This document shows positions 46,979 through 58,008 of a stretch of 64,000 bases of DNA, in pieces. The first letter of the stretch is position 1. Each line of letters opens with the position of its first letter. Below the pieces are notes generated by a model. The model did no database searches, was not told the origin of the DNA, and worked only from the letters and a program-made list of their open reading frames with translations. A program made the translations under genes and the position numbers. The stretch comes from Panax quinquefolius. Lineage: Eukaryota > Streptophyta > Magnoliopsida > Apiales > Araliaceae. The stretch spans positions 92,780,792 to 92,844,791 of the forward strand of contig CM035153.1 of assembly GCA_020205615.1 (NCBI GenBank), given 5' to 3'.

Positions 46979-48044
46979 TAAAATCTAATAAAAGAAATAA
47001 CTTTATAAAAGTATTCTATTTTGTATAAAAAGATTTTACTATGCAAAATACTATGCGAGCATTATGCAACACTATGCATAATAAAATATAATATATTCTA
47101 ATTATTTTCTAATAAAACAAATAACTTTATATAAGTATTATGTTTTATATAAAAAGATTTTACTATGTAAAACACTATGCATAATAGAATATTATATATT
47201 CTATTTATAGTCTAATAAAACGAATAACTTTATAAAAGTATTACATTTTATATAAAAAGATTTTCTGTTTTATTACATTAATAATACTAATAAAATAAAA
47301 TTTATATATATAATATATATATATATATATATCCATGACTTCATAAAAAGACACCTCAATATATTTAACAACATTTATCATCATTATTATTATTCACAAT
47401 ATTAATCGACCAGGTCGTTCCCAAGAAAGATGGGGCTTTCCAATAAGGATTTCTCCCTATTGGCGCGTAATTAGGTGACCAAACCTCTCCATGGCAGAAC
47501 TTCTAGACATCGTTAATATTGCAAATAGTAATATTAATATTAATACCTTCGTCGTCTCAATTATTGATTTAATAATATATATATATATATAATATCGAAA
47601 ATAATTAAATCAAATAACGTGAGATACTATGTAGCAATTACTGTAGCAATAATTGAACAAAACTGAGTGACTTCTCACGTAAGCATCAATAATCAATACC
47701 GTGTGCTACTATGCAACCACGCCATTCATCAGTACTTTTACTACCGAGTAGCTCAACAGTTTTAACTGTAAAACTTCCGCCGTTATTTTCATAAAAATAT
47801 TTTTGTCGTTTTCTCAATCCGACAATAATTCCATTGTGGGGTCCACCAATGATTGTGTTGTCGTACGAATATTCCCTGTTAAAACGAATATTACCCGACC
47901 AATCGAATATTATATAACAACTTGCGTACTTTGCAAAATTTATAAATATTGCCCACAACTATAACATTATATCAAATTCATTCCATAATATTTGAAAATG
48001 ATATTTATAGAAAATCATCTATATTAAAAAGTTGGGGTCTTACA
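45177..48044 (-). mobile_element. M 5' LTR (M2)
   Basis: Minus strand TGTAAGACCCCAAC (48044) to ..GGGGCCGTCACA (45177), colinear with M1. Contains the best-preserved 57-bp minisatellite and several (AT)n tracts (46942-46974, 47305-47331, 47574-47590). Confidence 0.95.
46257..46515. repeat. 57-bp minisatellite in M2
   Basis: About 4.5 units 'aggatattccaacagaataa' + 'taaataatggaaccaggtca' + 'tgcgtaaacacacagac'. Because 57 is a multiple of 3, the minus strand shows a spurious 19-residue periodic frame (MTWFRYLLFCWNILSVCLR-like), which I do not call a gene. Confidence 0.9.
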
Positions 48045-48371
48045 GTATTGGTATGCCGCCTTACAAAGTGCTACACGGCAAAAAATGCAGAACTCCGTTA
48101 TACTGGGATGAGGTAGGTGAACGTCAGCTATTGGGTCCAAAATTGGTACAACAGACTGTCGAGATTATTAAGATTATTCGAGCAAGATTAATAGCAGCAC
48201 AAGATAGATAGAAGAAATATGTCGATCAGCATCGACAAAATAGAGAATTCGATGTCGGTAGTTATGTTTTCTTGAAAGTGTCTCCCTGGAAGAGGAAAAT
48301 TCGATTTGGCAAGAAGGGGAAATTGAGCCCTAGATTTATAGGACCTTTTGAAGTGCTTCGACGAGTTGGTG
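48045..48371 (+). pseudogene. Integrase C-terminal piece of copy B (after M)
   Basis: Continues copy B after the duplication: GMPPYKVLHGKKCRTPLYWD, then VGSYVFLKVSPWKRKIRFGK, KLSPRFIGPFEVLRRVGE. It then switches inside codon sequence to the G LTR at 48372-48376. A TAG at about 48208 breaks the frame. The end of integrase, the chromodomain and the PPT are deleted. Confidence 0.9.
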
Positions 48372-51082
48372 AAGTGATGTTTCTAATTTATTAATTAAAT
48401 TAGATATATAATTATTTAATTATTTAATTATTTATTATAAGCATAATTATAATAAGAATATACTTATTATAATTATAAATTATAAGCTATTAAAATGGGT
48501 TACATGTATGACAAGTGTAATTATATGATATAAATATTATTTAAATAATCTAGTTGGGGGTTTATGTGTTTAGCCAAACAAGGCCTTGTGGCCTTTGGCT
48601 TATTCAACTGACGCAAACTTTTTATTTTTCTAACGGAAGGGAATGTGGGAGAGGCCAGTTATATTTTCCTACGCATCTTATTTTTCCCTAAGGCTAGACA
48701 ATATAGAAAACATAGAGAACGTTTGAGAGAAGAAGATAAACACAGAGGGGATTGAGGGTGAGAGCTTGAGAGAAGTTATTCTGTGATTATCAAGTGGAAG
48801 AGAAGGGATTGCTAGTTGTTTTGCTAATCAAGGTATAAACTATCCCCATTCTAACTTTTAGTTTCGGTATATATGTATATATATTCTATGTGATTGGAAA
48901 TCACGTGAATTGTGGTATGTATATATGTTCATATAGGTTTGTAAAACTCTGTTAATCATCATGTATACTTGTTATTTGTTATCAAATTCGTAAAAATTGG
49001 TGTGTATGAAAGAAATTGAAATATCAGTGTTATTATTCTTATACTATGGCTTAGGAAGTACAAATTTTCATGATTAATACTTGTTATAATCTGTAATATG
49101 TTGGTGGATTGTGAGAATATGTTAAGAAACGAAAGTGGCATAGTTGGAATCATGTCAATTGATGGAGAAACGAATTCGTGGTGATCGAATTCGTTAAAAG
49201 TGTAAAAATGAAGAAATTTGGAAAAAAATATAGTTTTGATTCTTTAAAATGATGTTTATATAATGTTTTTGTATATAGAATGGTGTATAACATTGTTAAC
49301 TAGGATATTCCAAAGTTTTAGGCGCTGAAGTGTGGTGAAATTCTGTAGAATTGGGATTTTTGGTCTATAACAGAGTCTAAGTTTGCGTTATGCTCAGAAA
49401 ATCTGATCAATGGTGCCTCGCATGTCTGCTTGTGCCATGCACATCTTGCACGTCTGGCTGCTGCTGGCTATGGTCCACAGGCATGCAGAACCTAGTGTAT
49501 TCTTCGCCTGGCAGCGACAAAGTAGCCATTCACAGACAGTGAAGTCTGCTACTTCTGCATACTTTGGTCATTCGTTATAGCATGGCTTAATGATTAAGTT
49601 AACATGTTAAATGTGTAGAAACAAGGTTAAAGCAGAAGTGTATCATGTGGTTAGTAATTCTAAAATGCAAAGTTTGTAAGTGGTGAAAATGATATGTATG
49701 ATTTAAGGAACTTAGTGAGCAATGAATAAGTGTTGATAAATGTACACTTGTTGTTCTGAAATATGTATGATAATGAAAGACTTGTGTTAAAATGATAAGA
49801 TTAGCTAGAATTGTACATGTTATGGTATGTTAGCATATCTAATAGATATTATGATTCCACTAAAATGTGTAGGTGAACGTGAGTTGTAATATTATAGCTT
49901 ACGCTTGAGGCAAGTTTCCTAACTCTACCTTGTGAATATTGAGCAAGTTTATTTACCCTTTCCCAATTACAATTTCGCATGTTTCATAGCTATGCTACCT
50001 TTAAGTCAAGAAATCTATTTGTTTCTAAATTTTTACATTGAAGTTAAGCAAGCCTATTGATTCTATCTAGTGTATGATTGTACAAGCTCTTGTAACCTAA
50101 TTCGTTACATCGAGCGAGCTTTACTTTCCTTAGTATCATTCGAAATATATATTGTTCTATTACTTTGATTCATAGAAGATTGTTCTAACTCCTTTGAATA
50201 TAGCACTTTGCATGTATATCATGTTTATTCAATTATATATTGTTGTTATTCAATCCTTGATCTTGATAATCTTGTTCAATTCTATATTGATTATATTAAA
50301 CCCTTATTGATTGAATTTGTCTACTACGGAATAGTGTTCTAAAATTCTAGAACCACTGATAAGTTAGTTCCGAGCTAAACTTTCTTTAGTGCAGAAATTC
50401 TAAATTCAAGCTGAGACGAACAACCCTAACATAGGGGATTTTATACGTGTAACATTTATACGTTTGTGCACAATACATGGTACAAAGGGCTGATCCCCCT
50501 AAGTACATTAAGAAGGGTCTGTATAGTCTAAAAGACTGTTAAGGTTGAGATAATAATACCTAAATACCAGAGACATAGTTCGTGGTCTTAAGACCCTCAG
50601 ATATTGATTTCGAACTTGTTTTCTATTTTTGATTCTTAGAACAAGTTCATTATTATTGTTCAGTATTCGTTTTTCATTCTCATGTTGTTATCATTGCTAC
50701 TTCCTATATCAGTGAGCAATTGTTTGCTCACTCTTGCATTTAACACTGCAGCTAAAGTTGAGAAAGTTGATGAGCCGTCTACTAGCAAAGGAAAGGGTAA
50801 GATGTCCAAGTGCTAAGGATTTATTGAATGTTGTTAAATATTTTACTTTATGAGACTTGTTTTAATATGTGATGTATTCCGCAAACTTATGTAATAATTT
50901 TAAGGTTAGATTACCTGGGATTTATTTTGAGACTATGATGTAACCCTTTAATGGGGAAGATTATTGTTTAAGTTATTTAAATTATGTCTTTATCCTTTAT
51001 GATGGGTAGTTAGATGTAATGATTTTGGATAGTGAGCATCAAATCCTATGGGAATGAAGTACCTGGATTTGGGGGTGTCACA
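48372..51082 (+). mobile_element. Family G LTR C (3' LTR of the array), 5'-truncated
   Basis: Starts at the LTR position equal to 30196 in LTR B (first ~279 bp missing) and ends GGGGTGTCACA at 51082, followed by the TCCAT duplication. Retains the ~575-bp block missing from LTR A, though 49380-49520 differs from B, suggesting local rearrangement. Confidence 0.92.
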
Positions 51083-51473
51083 TCCATTTTATTATATTCG
51101 GCTTGATTGCTTTTATTTTCGAGATGTGAGGCATCTTCGAGAAAATAAGATACATAGCAGTGTCTAACTCCTTATGGGCATAATAGCCATCTTAGGATGT
51201 CCAAACACCGTAAATAATTTACAATCTGGCTACAACTGAGAAATGTCCATCTCGGAAAGTGAATCTAGATTTAGAGACTGAATTTGTGATCACGTGATTC
51301 CTAGGCTTACATGAAAGAGTAGTATATACAAAAGCTAGAAAAAGAACTAGATTTGAGTAAATCTAAACGATTCTACCTTCAACGGTTCCAGTTTAGTCAC
51401 TTTGAACCGGTTAAAGTTAGAAGTAGCCAGATTGAGGCAAATCTAGCCCGCAGTAAAAATGGTAAAAGCGGTA

Positions 51474-51549
51474 AAAGGCCACGAAGTAAACTTCAGGCTA
51501 GACATGAATGTAAATATATATATAAATATATATTTACTTCGTGGCCTTT
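51474..51549. repeat. 17-bp perfect inverted repeat around a TA-rich spacer
   Basis: Arms 51474-51490 (AAAGGCCACGAAGTAAA) and 51533-51549 (reverse complement). H1 has only the first arm, near 8386, so the inverted second copy arose in H2. Confidence 0.85.
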
Positions 51550-51598
51550 ATATATATACATATATATATATACACACACACATATATATATATATATA

Positions 51599-51826
51599 GT
51601 CCGGATCTTAAGATCACCTCCTTTTAGCGATGGACCGGGCAACGATTCGGTCCGTCGCTATATATAGAACCATCATCTTAGTTTTTAGCGACGGACAATA
51701 TATAGAGACGAACAATATATAGCGACGCTTCTATTTATAATGACGAATAATCAATCGTCAGCCCGATTCATTACTAAAGGGGGGTGAACAAGGTGAGCTA
51801 GATAAGGAGTGAGCTTAAGATCCGGA

Positions 51827-51828
<2 letters not shown>
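51599..51828. mobile_element. MITE-like element with terminal inverted repeats, inside a TA tract
   Basis: Termini GTCCGGATCTTAAG at 51599-51612 and its exact reverse complement at 51814-51827, extended imperfectly to about 22 bp (GTCCGGATCTTAAGATCACCTCC on the left). About 230 bp, flanked both sides by (TA)n. Inner subterminal motif TTTAGCGACGGAC occurs more than once, and a 13-bp-arm hairpin lies at 51625-51660. Absent from H1. No coding. Superfamily uncertain. Confidence 0.75.

Positions 51829-51884
<56 letters not shown>
51829..51884. repeat. (AT)n microsatellite
   Basis: About 27 AT units immediately right of the MITE-like element. Confidence 0.95.
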
Positions 51885-51885
<1 letters not shown>

Positions 51886-52056
51886 TAGTAGAAAGCTTAA
51901 AAAGTCTTCAAAGTCTATCCGTTATACTTTCTTGTGCAGTTGTCACTCGGGATTTGAGCTATAGCTCTTGCGAGACATTCTTATATGCAGTGTGGATTGA
52001 AATACGTTGAGACGATGTGAATGTGATGTTAAGGTGGCAAAATGATAAAATTTTTC

Positions 52057-52450
52057 CCCCACCGGGGTTATCTCCAGCTCTGACGCAGATGTAGCAGTCG
52101 TTTCTCAGGGTTATCTCTAAGATTGGGTTGTTGTGGATGTTGAATGTCCTCAGGGTTATCTCTGAGGTGGGCATGACCTCGCGGGGTTATCTCTGGGGTT
52201 GAACTGAGTATCCCAGGGTTGTCTCTGGGTTTAAAACTTACTTTTCCGGGGTTATCTCCGAAATTTGGACTATATCCCTCGGGGTTATCTCCGAGGTTGG
52301 AACTGAATCTCCTGGGGTTATCTCCGAGATTAAAATTAGGCTTCCCGGGGTTGTCTCCGGGATTAAAAACTGGATCTCTCGGGGTTATCTTCGAGGTTGA
52401 AATTGAGATGACTTCTAGGGTTATCCCTGGAAGATGATTTTGCCCTCCTG
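52057..52450. repeat. Array of mini-hairpin units in H2
   Basis: About 11 units of 31-46 bp with the core CGGGGTTATCTCCG. Several have perfect short stems (CTCGGGG..CTCCGAG, TCCCAGGG..CTCTGGG, CTTCCCGGGG..CTCCGGG). Same place as the array in H1 at 9378-9795. Confidence 0.85.
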
Positions 52451-54497
52451 CAGGGTTAGTAACAGTAATGAAAATTTTTGAGTGTCTACAAGTAGTATTG
52501 TAAGAACCGAGAATTTTATATGATTATATATGTAACTCTATACGAATAAGTTTTTTTTAGAAAGTACTTGGACCGTATAAGTTAATATGAGAATTAAACA
52601 ATATAATTAATTTATTTATTTTAAGTTAACTAATGTGAGTACTTAATCAATTTAATTAAGGAAGAGTAAGATAAGTTATGTTAAAAATTAACATAGCTTG
52701 AATATTAACCTTAAATAGTAAATTAAAAATATTTACAAATCTTTAAGTGATTAATTATTTATATGAATTATATATAGTGATTACATGAAAGGTAATAACT
52801 TATCATGCCAATTAGGGATAATTAAGTTAATGAACTAATTGAATAAAAGGAAAGCCAATAAATAAGAATATTAGATTATTTATCAAGGTATTAAACTTTT
52901 GTGACATATAGTGAATGATTATGTGAAAATTTAAATATAGTAAATATTTATCAATGATGATAAATGTGTTATGCAATATGTGGATTATGTAAGTGAGTAA
53001 ATAAATATATATTATTTAATGTGTATATATGTGTTTAGCCTATAAAGAGAGTTAAGAATAAAGTTTTGTAACCTAATATATATTTTAGGTATGTGAATTA
53101 AATAACCTAAGAGTTATAATATAGAATAATGTTAGTATTTAAAATATATACTAATCCTAGAAGATTTATTTTATACATCTCAATTAGTTAATTTTATAAC
53201 TTAATTAAAGAAAGTCTAATTGGATTATAAAATTTAAGGTATATGAGTAATTATTTAAATTACAAACGAGTGAATGAAAATCCTAATTAAATGATTAAGG
53301 TAGGATAAAATTAAAAGTTGGACCTAATCTAATTTACATAGCCCAAACAATTATTTAGGAAGCTCAAAAGAATTAAATTTATAGCGCAAGTTTTAGCCCA
53401 ATTATTAAAGGACATTTTGAACATTTGATTAAGCAAATATTGCAATAAAAGAAACAAAATTTGAAACAAGATAAGGAGGAGGGGGTGGCACATGGGAGAG
53501 AGAAAAGAAAGGGGCATGTGGTGTAATGATTTCATTTTACTAACTCTCACCAACTGTTCACATGTGTCAAGTTTCTACTCAACCAACACTTATAACCCAG
53601 ATCACAAGCAATCTCCTAATAAGTGAGACAAAGAGAGAGAAGGAGCAAAAGAAGGTGGGGTATGTAGGTAGATATACGTAATATATCTAAATATATTTAA
53701 CTAACACTAAACCATTCATTTCTCTCTCATCTCATTTCATAACTTAGCAAAACCAAAGAGAGAGAGAGAGGAAGACCATTTTTGGTCAGCCATAGAGGGA
53801 GAGAGGGAGAGTTTTTGCAAGCCATCTAACTCCATAATCAAACTTAGAAAGAAGAAGGAAGAACTCAAACAAAAGTATACCCCTAAAGTAGTTTTTGTAA
53901 ATTATTTTGATTATTCTAAATCAAAACTTGGATCTACGATTCCAAATTTCAAACCGCTATAGATTTACATGTTAATAAGTCTATTATGTTTAGATCTAAA
54001 CCTTTTGAGTTTCAAAAATTAGATCTAAAGATAGAAAAAGGAAACTATGTTTTGAAAACTAGAAAACCCTAGCTTTTCCTCACTTTGAACACTCCCAACT
54101 TGGGATTTACACCTCCTAGTTGCAATCTATCAAAGAAGGGTTTTAGATATGTAAGCTAACTACTAAACCCAAGTGGTAGCAATCAAAAATAATATTTTTA
54201 CAAGTCGTGGTGATTGTTTTAGTCAAAATAGTCCAAATTTTTCAAAAAGGGGAAGAAAACATAGCTGACCAATCACTTCCAAGGGTTGTTTCATCGTTTT
54301 TTTGAACTTTAAAAATTTTGAAAATTTTTGGAGCACTAATATGATGAGTTATTTGAGTCCTGTAAAATTATGGGAACTTTTGGCCATGTAGAATGATAGT
54401 TATAGATTTTACGGCAAAGGACTATTTTAAAAGGTACAACTGAATAACTCTTAATTTGTGTGTAACTCTGCAAATTATAAAATATTTACTGGAAGTA

Positions 54498-54521
54498 TAT
54501 ATATATATATATATATATATC
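54498..54521. repeat. (AT)n microsatellite
   Basis: About 11 AT/TA units inside the Q LTR. Confidence 0.9.
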
Positions 54522-54949
54522 AAGAACATACACTGAAAAATTTAGAATTGTTGGACAAGAACTCAAATTAGGAAAAATGCTGCAATTTTTGACTGATTTG
54601 GACTATTTAAAAATAGTAAATGAATTTCAAAAATTCTAGTAAAATTATATGTTCATGAGGATATTATATTTTGATATATCCCAAAAAATAAACATTTTTG
54701 GAAGTGTTTTGGTATTTTTCATGGATGTGCGTGAGTTATGAATAAATAAGAATAATTAATTATGTGATGTTAAAAATTAGGAAAATAGAATTTTATGGTT
54801 TGAGAATCCTTAATATGATGAAATCAGGTTTATGAAGGATGTCTTGGTCATTTATGATGATATATTATATTTATGACATTTTAGGTTTATTAAATAAGTG
54901 AATTAGTAAGGATTAAACAATTAAAATAAATTGTTTATAAGTTTAATAA

Positions 54950-55255
54950 ATGATTAAAATATTATTAAATGATTATTGATATTACACTAAAATATTATTA
55001 AGTAATTAATAATATATAGATTAAAGTTAAATTAAAATATTATTAAATGATTAATAATATTTGTTAATGATTAAAATTTTGTTAAATGATTAATAATATT
55101 AAGGATTAAAATATTATTAAATGATTAATAATATTATAGAATGAGTAAGATATTATTAATTGATTAATAATATTATGTGGTGAGTAAGACATTATTAAAT
55201 GATTAATAATACTTGTGAATGAATAAAATATTATTAAATAATTAATAATATTAAA
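54950..55255. repeat. AT-rich tandem array in Q
   Basis: About 8 imperfect units of 30-45 bp with the core 'aatattattaaatgattaat', itself partly self-complementary. Confidence 0.8.
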
Positions 55256-57310
55256 TGAGAATTTTAAATAAATAATAAAGAGAAGTTAAGTATTTTAAGA
55301 ATATAGTATGATTCAGTGTTCAATATGCTAAATTGGGTATTTAGTATGCTGAAAAGGATAATCCAACTTGCTGGATTGGTTTTTTATATAATCCAGATTA
55401 CTGTATTAGTATTTAGCTTACTGGATTATAAATAAGAACTTATAAAACTGAAAGAGTAAGTGTTAAATCTTGATGTATATAGTTTAGTGATTGGAATATT
55501 ATCATAGGATAATAATATTACTAAATATTTAAGGTGTTTGATTATGTGATTACATGTTAGATAAATTATTATGAAGTAATGGTATAATAAGTGAGATATG
55601 TGATGCTAATTGATATATCAATCTTATTAATGATAGGTCTTTCAAAAGAAGTTATATTAAATTGTGTAGCAGTAAGCAACGATTAAGGCAAGTTTCGATA
55701 CTCTTTTATTGTGCAAGTATCTAAACCTTACACAATACTTTTATTTTTTGCAAACTTGTATATGTTATGCAAGTATCCTTACTTTATCGGATTTTATTCG
55801 ATTCGTTCATTAATTGTTTACAAATATCTCATTACTATCTTCATATGTTTCTTATATTATAAAAATTGTTCTATTCTTTGTAAGCTAAGTTTGGTTATGC
55901 AAGTGTCCTCACTTGTATAAATTGTTGTATTTGAAGAAGTTTTGATACATACTATTGAATTTGGTATGTATAGATGGTTTAAAAGCCGTCTAAGCTATTT
56001 GACTCGGCTAAACATAATTGTACATGTATGATTAAATATTATTATTTATGATAAAGTTGTCCAACTGAATTGTTTTGGTACAGACTCCAGACTGAGTATG
56101 AACTGTAAGACCCCAACTTTTTAATAAATAAAATTGAATTTCCTCTATTCATTATCTTGAAATAATAAGGATTTAATTTGATATAATGCTTTGGTTATGG
56201 GTGAAATGTGTAAATTTTGCAAAAAAAGTAAGTGATTATAAAATATTCATTGTTGTCGAGAAATATTCGTTTGGTCGTGAAATATTCTTGCTCTCGGGGA
56301 ATATTCGTAAGACGGCGCAACCATTTGTGGGCCCCATAACAAAAAATGGTCAAATGAAGAAAATGACAAGTTTAAGTTTTTATAAATAACAACGTAATTA
56401 TTACCATTAACACAGTTGGAATACTCTGTGGTTAAAGTACACTAATACGCGTGGTTGCAGTAGCACACGGTATTGCAAAATATTTTTGAATTATAGATTC
56501 TTACGTAAGAAGGCACTACTCAATAATTGTTATAGTAATTACTGTTCAATATTTTATTTTATAATTTCAATAATTGCTGCATTGATATTTTATATTATTA
56601 TTGTTTCAATAATTGTCACTGCACAGTATTTCCATTATCAGATAAATAATTTATATTGTTTGAATAATATTATTAGATAGCATTATTGGCAATGTCTAAG
56701 GAAGTTCTATCTAAGGAAAGGGGGTTGGTCATCTAATTGCGCGCTAGTAAGGAGAAATCCCTATCGGAAAGCCCTCTCTTTCCTGGGAACGACCTGGTTG
56801 TCATAATTTTGATTCTGTAATATTATTTGTGAATAATTAATTATTAATTTATATGATCAGGAAATATTTATTTTATGTGGATATAAATGATGGATAGGGA
56901 ATTATTTATTTTGTGTAGATATAAATGAAGGAATTACTGCTGGGGTGTTTTATCAGTATTTTATCGGAATTGAGGTATTAAAAATCACCCATATATGTAT
57001 TTCGGACATTTTTTGTTTAGAATTTGGAAAAACGTTCTTCTACAAAGTTGTAGAGAATTCAATTTCCTATGGAATGGACATAAAATTCGTATGTTTCTAA
57101 TAAAAGGGCTATTTATTATGAATAATTGAAGTTTCGGAAATAAATATTTTTATTTAAAAACATGGTGGGCCCCAAATTTGGTTGGTGTGGAAATTCTGAT
57201 TTTTTGTGGGCCCCACTTGTGATGGCTTATAATTTGGTCAAATAAATGTGCGTAGAAAATTTTTATTATTATTTTAATAATTTAGTCTTCTTTGGCATTC
57301 TATCATTTTT

Positions 57311-57320
57311 CTATAAATAG
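57311..57320 (+). promoter_or_regulatory. TATA box of M3
   Basis: CTATAAATAGGGTGCTTAG, conserved in M1 and M2 in reverse orientation. Confidence 0.6.
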
Positions 57321-57876
57321 GGTGCTTAGTTAGAATTGAAAATTATACCAGAAACATAAGTTTTCTCTCTATATTATCGAGCGTATTCTTGTGAGTATTT
57401 AGATACTTTGAGAGTTGCTATTCAGTGCAAGTTTCCTTCAGCATTACATCTGATATTCCAGTCAGAAGTACTGTTCTTTTGAGATAAGGGATGGTATTTT
57501 CTTCGTAAATGATATTATTTCCTTCAATATCATTATGCTGAAATATTGGTATGAATTTTATTATGGAATTTCTACCTTTTTGTGTTGGGATTACTATTCA
57601 CGTATACGACACTATTCACGAATACGACACTATTCACCAAAAAATAAAATTTTCTCTTCTTTGTCCAAGATGTCTATTATGGTTACTATCTTTGATTGTA
57701 TCCATGTTCTGATCTTCATTCTTGAATTTTACTCCACTATGGTTTATTATGGAGTGTTTTTGAACTTGGATTATTTAAAGTACGAATCCCTTATCTTTGT
57801 TCTTTTGTCTCACTTGATTCGTTTCTTAAAAATATTTTTCATCATCCTCAGTCCTAAATGATGATATAACTTAATA

Positions 57877-58008
57877 TCTTTGGCCTGTAGTGCAAAGATG
57901 AATGATTACCTGATGAATATCTTTGGCCCGTAGTGCAAAGATGAACATGACTAACTGGTGATATAAATGAATATCTTTGGCCCGTAGTGCAAAGATGAAT
58001 ATTTGATT
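57877..58008. repeat. Three copies of a small hairpin motif in M3
   Basis: ATCTTTGGCCCGTAGTGCAAAGAT-type units (arms ATCTTTG/CAAAGAT) at about 57877, 57921 and 57974. Reverse-complement forms occur in M1 (about 38040-38120), M2 (about 45730-45800) and M4 (59461-59530). Confidence 0.8.

Larger units (their letters stand above)
37493..48044 (-). mobile_element. Complete chromovirus M (Tekay-type), nested in copy B integrase
   Basis: Minus orientation: 5' LTR 48044-45177, PBS, gag, pol, PPT, 3' LTR 40340-37493, total 10,552 bp, with a perfect 5-bp duplication. The LTRs are 2868 and 2848 bp and similar; in the first 105 bp I count about 5 differences. Gag and pol carry stops, so it is structurally whole but coding-dead. 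Confidence 0.95.
21704..51082 (+). mobile_element. Tandem chromovirus array LTR-int-LTR-int-LTR (family G, Tekay-type)
   Basis: Three direct LTRs (A 21704-24060, B 29917-32887, C 48372-51082) alternate with two internal regions (24061-29916 and 32888-48371). All are in the same sense and flanked by one perfect 5-bp duplication. Both internal regions carry PBS, an extra upstream frame, gag, protease, reverse transcriptase, RNase H and integrase. A chromodomain survives only in the first. The second is interrupted by element M. The Tekay/Del assignment rests on domain order, chromodomain and reverse transcriptase motifs. Confidence 0.9.
16655..52490 (-). mobile_element. Tat/Ogre-type Ty3/gypsy element, truncated and twice interrupted
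   Basis: In minus orientation: 5' LTR H2 (52490 to 51088 and 21703 to 21166), PBS, leader, gag, protease. It is broken by the 29.4-kb G array inside the LTR and by LTR K inside protease, and is truncated before reverse transcriptase near 16655. Host flanks are family Q at the right and the R element at the left. Confidence 0.8.
51088..52490 (-). mobile_element. LTR H2, right (proximal) part
   Basis: Resumes 'ttattatattcggcttgattgc', matching H1 at about 7835, and ends 'gagtgtctaca' at 52490 (the TGTAGACACTC LTR start on the minus strand). Shorter than the H1 equivalent because of deletions in the tandem tracts; it contains an extra MITE-like insertion. Confidence 0.88.
52499..56103 (+). mobile_element. 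Family Q LTR or LTR-like element
   Basis: Starts TGTAAGAACCGAGAATTTTA at 52499, a chromovirus-like LTR start, and has a 'gagagagag' leader-like region near 53630-53820. A related copy is at 2219-2950 on the minus strand. Repeated 'gcaagt(t/a)tc' motifs near 55690-55920 recall the G LTRs. No reading frame of interest. No clear end: it runs to the M3 start at 56104. Confidence 0.55.

Noticed and set aside
51353..51667. 104-codon plus-strand frame
   Set aside because: Runs through H2 tandem repeats, (TA)n and into the MITE-like element; composite by chance.
57535..57861. 108-codon plus-strand frame with hydrophobic tail
   Set aside because: Part of the M3 LTR leader region; hydrophobic because of T-rich sequence; includes tandem 'actattcacg' repeats; not open in M1 or M2.
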